Below, piece after piece: positions 6,079 to 8,531 of a stretch of 8,531 nt of DNA. Within the stretch, counting starts at the first letter, position 1. The number at the start of each line of letters is the position of its first letter. The position numbers were made by a program, and so were the translations under genes. Location: assembly GCA_964580655.1 (NCBI GenBank), contig CAZOMR010000145.1, positions 1 through 8,531 of the forward strand, written 5' to 3'. The DNA comes from CAZOMR01 sp964580655 (GTDB lineage: Bacteria; RBG-13-61-14; CAZOMR01). The notes below the pieces were generated by a model. It was not told the origin of the DNA, made no database searches, and worked only from the letters and a program-made list of their open reading frames with translations.

Positions 6079-7347
6079 CTATTTTTTCTTTTTGAGTGCG
6101 GGCTTGCCCCGGGGCTTTTTTCCGGTAGAAGGCTTCTTGCCCAGCTTGAATGCCTGATGCAATTCCCGGACAGCCAGTTCAACATATTTTTCATCAATCA
6201 CGCATGAGACCTTTATCTCAGAGGTTGAGATCATCTGGATATTGATTCCTGCCTTTGCCAGTGTCTGGAACATCTTGCTCGCAATCCCTGCATGCTCCTT
6301 CATACCCATCCCGACCATACTCACCTTTGCGATCCTGTCATCCGTGATCACCTGGCTGGCGCCAAGCCTTTTCGCCGCGGCCTCTGCCAGGCGCTTTGTC
6401 CTCGCAAGGTCATCGCGCTTCACAGTGAAAGTGAGGTCTGTGTAGCCCTTCTCGCTTACATTCTGAATGATTATGTCCACTACTATGTTGGCCTTTGAAA
6501 TAGGGTTGAAGAGAGCCGCGGCCACTCCGGGCCTGTCCGGGACGCGAACCAGGGTAACCTTTGCTCCATTCTTATCGCAGGCCACCCCGGAGACAACAAT
6601 TGTTTCCATGTTTTTATCCCCCTTGATTACACGCGTTCCCTCGGTCCTTTCATAACTGGATCGGACATGAAGCGGCACATTATACTTCATTGCCATTTCG
6701 ACCGAGCGTATCTGAAGCACCTTTGCCCCCAGGCTTGCAAGCTCCAGCATCTCCTCGTGTGTGATCTTTTCCATCTTCCGCGCCTGGGGGCAGACATTGG
6801 GGTCCGCGGTGTATATTCCATCCACATCCGTGTAGATTTCACATTCATCCGCTTTGATGGCCGCGGCTAAAGCCACTGCGGTAGTGTCAGAGCCTCCCCT
6901 CCCCAGGGTGTTGATATTGCCCTCCGGGTCAAGCCCCTGAAAGCCGGCCACTATCGCGATGTAGCCCTTTGACAGAAGGTTCCTGATCTTCCCGGTTTCT
7001 ATCCGGCTGATCCTGGCATCCTTGAACGCGCCATCTGAATAAATTGGAACCTGGAAAGCAAGGAGCGACCTTGCTTTGCCGCCCATGGCATTGATCGCGA
7101 TGGCGAGAAGCGAGACGCTCACCTGCTCTCCTGTGCTGATCATGGAGTCGTATTCTCGCAAGTCCGGCAGATCAGTCAGCTCGAGTGCCCGCCCGATGAG
7201 CCGATCAGTCTCGCCCTGCATGGCCGATAGCACCACCACCACGCGGTTCTTTCTTGAGGCCGTCTCCATCACACGCTTTGCCACGCTCCGTATTTTATCC
7301 AGGGTCCCTAAAGAACTTCCTCCATACTTCTGCACTATCAAGGCCAA
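6079..7347 (-). CDS. lysC: Aspartate kinase (aspartokinase), two ACT domains
   Basis: The enzyme phosphorylates L-aspartate to 4-aspartyl phosphate, the committed step toward lysine, threonine, methionine and diaminopimelate. The 422-residue protein has the amino-acid kinase domain first: VQKYGGSS (5-12), STGEQVS (71-77), GRGGSDTTA (149-157) and TDVDGIYTADP (173-183). Two ACT domains follow (about 265-335 and 343-402), the second with the MISTSEIKVS effector motif (372-381). This is the monofunctional lysine/threonine-sensitive type. The start is TTG at 7347, giving MALIVQKYGG, the expected family N-terminus. A GGGGTGA ribosome-binding site (7355-7361) lies 7 bases upstream and contains the tsaE stop codon, so translation is probably coupled. 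The last 20 residues form a lysine-rich tail beyond the usual end. A strong internal ribosome-binding site precedes Met247 and is listed separately. Confidence 0.96.
   Translation of the reverse strand: MALIVQKYGGSSLGTLDKIRSVAKRVMETASRKNRVVVVLSAMQGETDRLIGRALELTDLPDLREYDSMISTGEQVSVSLLAIAINAMGGKARSLLAFQVPIYSDGAFKDARISRIETGKIRNLLSKGYIAIVAGFQGLDPEGNINTLGRGGSDTTAVALAAAIKADECEIYTDVDGIYTADPNVCPQARKMEKITHEEMLELASLGAKVLQIRSVEMAMKYNVPLHVRSSYERTEGTRVIKGDKNMETIVVSGVACDKNGAKVTLVRVPDRPGVAAALFNPISKANIVVDIIIQNVSEKGYTDLTFTVKRDDLARTKRLAEAAAKRLGASQVITDDRIAKVSMVGMGMKEHAGIASKMFQTLAKAGINIQMISTSEIKVSCVIDEKYVELAVRELHQAFKLGKKPSTGKKPRGKPALKKKK
6607..6624 (-). promoter_or_regulatory. Internal ribosome-binding site and ATG in lysC for a possible beta subunit
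   Basis: On the - strand AAGGGGG (6624-6618) lies 8 bases before an in-frame ATG at 6609-6607, codon 247 of lysC. In Bacillus and Corynebacterium the lysC genes have an in-frame internal start at about this point. It yields a small regulatory beta subunit made of the two ACT domains, giving an alpha2beta2 enzyme. Initiation here would produce a 176-residue protein (6079-6609) starting METIVVSG and containing both ACT domains. Seen directly: the site, its spacing and frame. Known: the family precedent. Inferred: that it is used here. Confidence 0.6.
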
Positions 7348-7354
7348 CTGAACA

Positions 7355-7861
7355 TCACCCCGCTTTCAGAAAATCCTTTAATACATCGTCCAACCTTTTA
7401 TCCCATGACTCCTGGCGATCGCTTGAGAAAGAAATTCTCCTGGGCTCCTCTCCTCTATATCCTTCAGCCTTGCGCCTTTCCAGGTTGACCCACAATGTCT
7501 CAGCAGGAAAGAGCTCTGGAAATTTTTCCGGCCATTCCACGGTCGAGACGCCATCATCATAGAAATATTCCTCGTATCCGAGTGCAAGGACTTCCTCGAT
7601 TCTGCCGAGCCGGTAGAAGTCAAAGTGGAACAGGGGTCTCGGGCCAGGATACTCATGCACCAGCGTGTAAGTCGGGCTGGTAACCGGCACTTGAGGGTCT
7701 GTGCCCAGACCTATTGCTATCCCCTGGATAAAGAGCGTCTTTCCCGCTCCCAGCTTTCCGGAGACAGCTACCACCTCGCCCGCGTTGACCACCCGGCCAA
7801 GTGCTCTCCCCAGGGAACGCGTTATCTCCGGACTCCCTGATATGACCTCGCCTGACATCAT
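7355..7861 (-). CDS. tsaE: tRNA threonylcarbamoyladenosine biosynthesis ATPase TsaE
   Basis: TsaE (YjeE) is the small ATPase that works with TsaB and TsaD to place threonylcarbamoyl groups on A37 of ANN-decoding tRNAs. The 168-residue protein contains the P-loop SGKLGAGKT (34-42), the SPTY switch (62-65), the HFDFYR signature (79-84) and VSTVEWPEKF (105-114), all characteristic of the family. The residue before the P-loop leucine is lysine, where aspartate or glutamate is common. The C-terminal about 35 residues are less conserved. The ATG at 7861 is followed by a second ATG at 7858, and either could be used. The predicted promoter leaves a leader of only a few bases, with GAGAG as the sole ribosome-binding-like element. 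It is the first gene of the - strand operon, 7 bases before lysC. Confidence 0.94.
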   Translation of the reverse strand: MMSGEVISGSPEITRSLGRALGRVVNAGEVVAVSGKLGAGKTLFIQGIAIGLGTDPQVPVTSPTYTLVHEYPGPRPLFHFDFYRLGRIEEVLALGYEEYFYDDGVSTVEWPEKFPELFPAETLWVNLERRKAEGYRGEEPRRISFSSDRQESWDKRLDDVLKDFLKAG

Positions 7862-7873
7862 CTCTCTGAAAAG

Positions 7874-7882
7874 ATTATAACA
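7874..7882 (-). promoter_or_regulatory. Extended -10 promoter for the tsaE-lysC-cimA operon
   Basis: Read on the - strand, 7882-7874 is TGTTATAAT, a perfect consensus TATAAT with the extended TGn element. The -35 region 17 bases upstream (ACTACA, 7902-7897) matches the consensus only in its last three bases, which is acceptable for an extended -10 promoter. The predicted start, near 7867, would leave a 5' leader of about 6-9 bases before the tsaE ATGs, so the message would be nearly leaderless. Confidence 0.6.
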
Positions 7883-7923
7883 CTAATTCCCGATTTTGTA
7901 GTTTGAGAGCTGAATAATTTTAT

Positions 7924-7950
7924 CGCAGAGACACAAAGGACGCAAAGAAG
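7924..7950. repeat. Short intergenic repeat of the CGCAGAG/CGCAAAG type
   Basis: The stretch has the units CGCAGAG (7924-7930), ACACAAAG (7931-7938) and ACGCAAAG (7940-7947), about 8-9 bases apart, and is preceded by TTTATC. A related element (TTTATCCGCAGA...) lies at 8358-8381 on the other side of the small membrane-protein gene. From memory, A-rich repeats of this kind recur between genes in many environmental bacterial genomes. Their function is not known to me. Confidence 0.5.
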
Positions 7951-8000
7951 AAGATAATTAAAGTTAAAGATTCAGGAATAGGCCTGTTGACACTCAGGCC

Positions 8001-8032
8001 TCAGGCTTCAAGCCTCAAGCCTATTAAATCCG
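8001..8032. repeat. CTCAAGCCT repeat, left copy, with internal palindrome
   Basis: The segment contains the near-perfect palindrome AGGCTT-C-AAGCCT (8003-8015) and, overlapping it, the direct repeat unit TTCAAGCCTCAAGCCTA (8007-8023) followed by TTAAATCCG. The same unit recurs with two mismatches at 8340-8356. It lies immediately downstream of the small membrane-protein stop codon on the - strand. The palindrome could act as a weak transcript-end hairpin, but no T-run follows it. Confidence 0.55.
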
Positions 8033-8038
8033 TAAGTG

Positions 8039-8293
8039 TCATGTAACGACCTGGCCCCTATCATTTTTCGGGGGCGCTTTTATTTTGGAGAGGTCAACCG
8101 CATCACGGTTTGCGATCATCTTGAATTCTTCCTCCATCAATTTGAGGTTCTTCTCAATAACAGACACCTTGTACTGCAGGAGATTGATAGCCCTGCTCAT
8201 CAGGGCCATGGCGTAGAGCATGATCAAGAGGGATACTAAGAAGATAACGGTGAAAGCTATGTCAGCGCCTGTCCAGAACTCCATGATCTCCAT
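8039..8293 (-). CDS. Small single-pass membrane protein with coiled-coil tail, unknown function
   Basis: This is an 84-residue protein I do not recognise. Residues about 11-32 form one strongly hydrophobic helix (IAFTVIFLVSLLIMLYAMAL). A heptad-like amphipathic helix follows (about 34-62: INLLQYKVSVIEKNLKLMEEEF), suggesting a coiled coil that could oligomerise or bind a partner, and the tail is short and polar. The start ATG at 8293 has a textbook AAGGAG (8300-8305) 6 bases upstream, which is the best evidence that the gene is real. It stands alone, 177 bases upstream of tsaE on the same strand. Short intergenic repeats lie on both sides. Orientation in the membrane is not certain. Confidence 0.72.
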   Translation of the reverse strand: MEIMEFWTGADIAFTVIFLVSLLIMLYAMALMSRAINLLQYKVSVIEKNLKLMEEEFKMIANRDAVDLSKIKAPPKNDRGQVVT

Positions 8294-8339
8294 TTATTGC
8301 TCCTTTCAATGTAACAGGTTAAATATGAAGGTCTCACGG

Positions 8340-8381
8340 CTCAAGTCTCAAGCCTACTTTATCCGCAGATTACGCAGATTT
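8340..8381. repeat. CTCAAGCCT repeat, right copy, joined to a CGCAGATTA/CGCAGATTT repeat
   Basis: CTCAAGTCTCAAGCCTA (8340-8356) matches the left copy at 8007-8023 in 15 of 17 positions. The following ATCCG (8361-8365) also aligns with the left copy. It runs straight into two tandem 9-base units, CGCAGATTA (8364-8372) and CGCAGATTT (8373-8381). The two flanking copies are in direct orientation about 333 bases apart, with the small membrane-protein gene between them. Confidence 0.55.
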
Positions 8382-8531
8382 CAAGAGAGAGGATGTTAAT
8401 GGAAGTATTTTTCTTAAAGAAGGGTTTTTCAACAGCCCCACTGTTCCCTGTTTTTATTCTTCCATCAATTTAAATAGGATCATCCGGTTTATTGGTGCCT
8501 GAGCAAAAAGCTTGCGTTTATCGCTATATAG

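Noticed and set aside
4765..6207. A 480-codon open frame on the + strand opposite cimA and the end of lysC
   Set aside because: cimA on the other strand has every catalytic motif. The antisense translation has no recognisable domain, is rich in Cys/His/Phe as expected from complement reading of a GC-biased gene, and has no ribosome-binding site.
8044..8085. GCCCC...GGGGC hairpin followed by a T-rich run on the + strand, resembling an intrinsic terminator
   Set aside because: It lies inside the 3' coding end of the small membrane-protein gene, in the antisense direction, with no + strand gene before it. The stem is only 5 bp.
8393..8473. A 26-codon hydrophobic open frame after GAGAGAGG near the right end
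   Set aside because: The purine-rich stretch is suggestive, but nothing else supports coding. It runs across a possible repeat edge, and length and composition are compatible with chance.

Overview
The window looks like chromosomal DNA of a deltaproteobacterium-type organism (Desulfobacterota/Myxococcota in the broad sense). This is inferred from protein character, not from a marker gene. The N-terminal half of one protein is a DUF4388/PATAN-type domain fused to a J-like domain and TPRs. Another protein has a variant PilZ domain with a helical-repeat C-terminus, an architecture I associate with those phyla. The order tsaE - aspartate kinase - citramalate synthase is also one I associate with them.

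Layout. On the + strand at the left are a TetR/AcrR-family regulator (122-724), with a promoter and a palindromic operator-like site just upstream (59-106), and a SRPBCC-fold protein (866-1294). The bulk (1425-7861) is one tightly packed - strand gene train. In transcription order it is tsaE (tRNA t6A ATPase), lysC (aspartate kinase, TTG start), cimA (citramalate synthase), a membrane-anchored helix-hairpin-helix protein, a DUF4388/J-like/TPR protein, and a PilZ-variant/helical-repeat protein. The gaps are 7 and 12 nt, followed by overlaps of 29, 29 and 4 nt, so this reads as a single operon. An extended -10 promoter sits right in front of tsaE. Upstream of it is a small - strand gene for an 84-residue single-pass membrane protein (8039-8293). 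Families of short intergenic repeats lie on both sides of it.

How the genes fit together. LysC feeds the aspartate pathway (lysine, threonine, methionine). CimA opens the threonine-independent pyruvate/citramalate route to isoleucine, so the two together divide carbon among the aspartate- and branched-chain families. tsaE is a housekeeping tRNA-modification gene. The three downstream genes have no obvious metabolic link. They look like a membrane/scaffold or regulatory module translationally coupled to the biosynthetic genes, and they are the least understood part of the window. The TetR and SRPBCC genes form a separate unit that converges on the operon.

I see no rRNA, tRNA, CRISPR array, transposase gene or obvious phage gene. 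The best second-look items are the three-gene module, an internal ribosome-binding site in lysC that would make a separate ACT-domain subunit, the TetR operator, and the repeats around the small membrane-protein gene.
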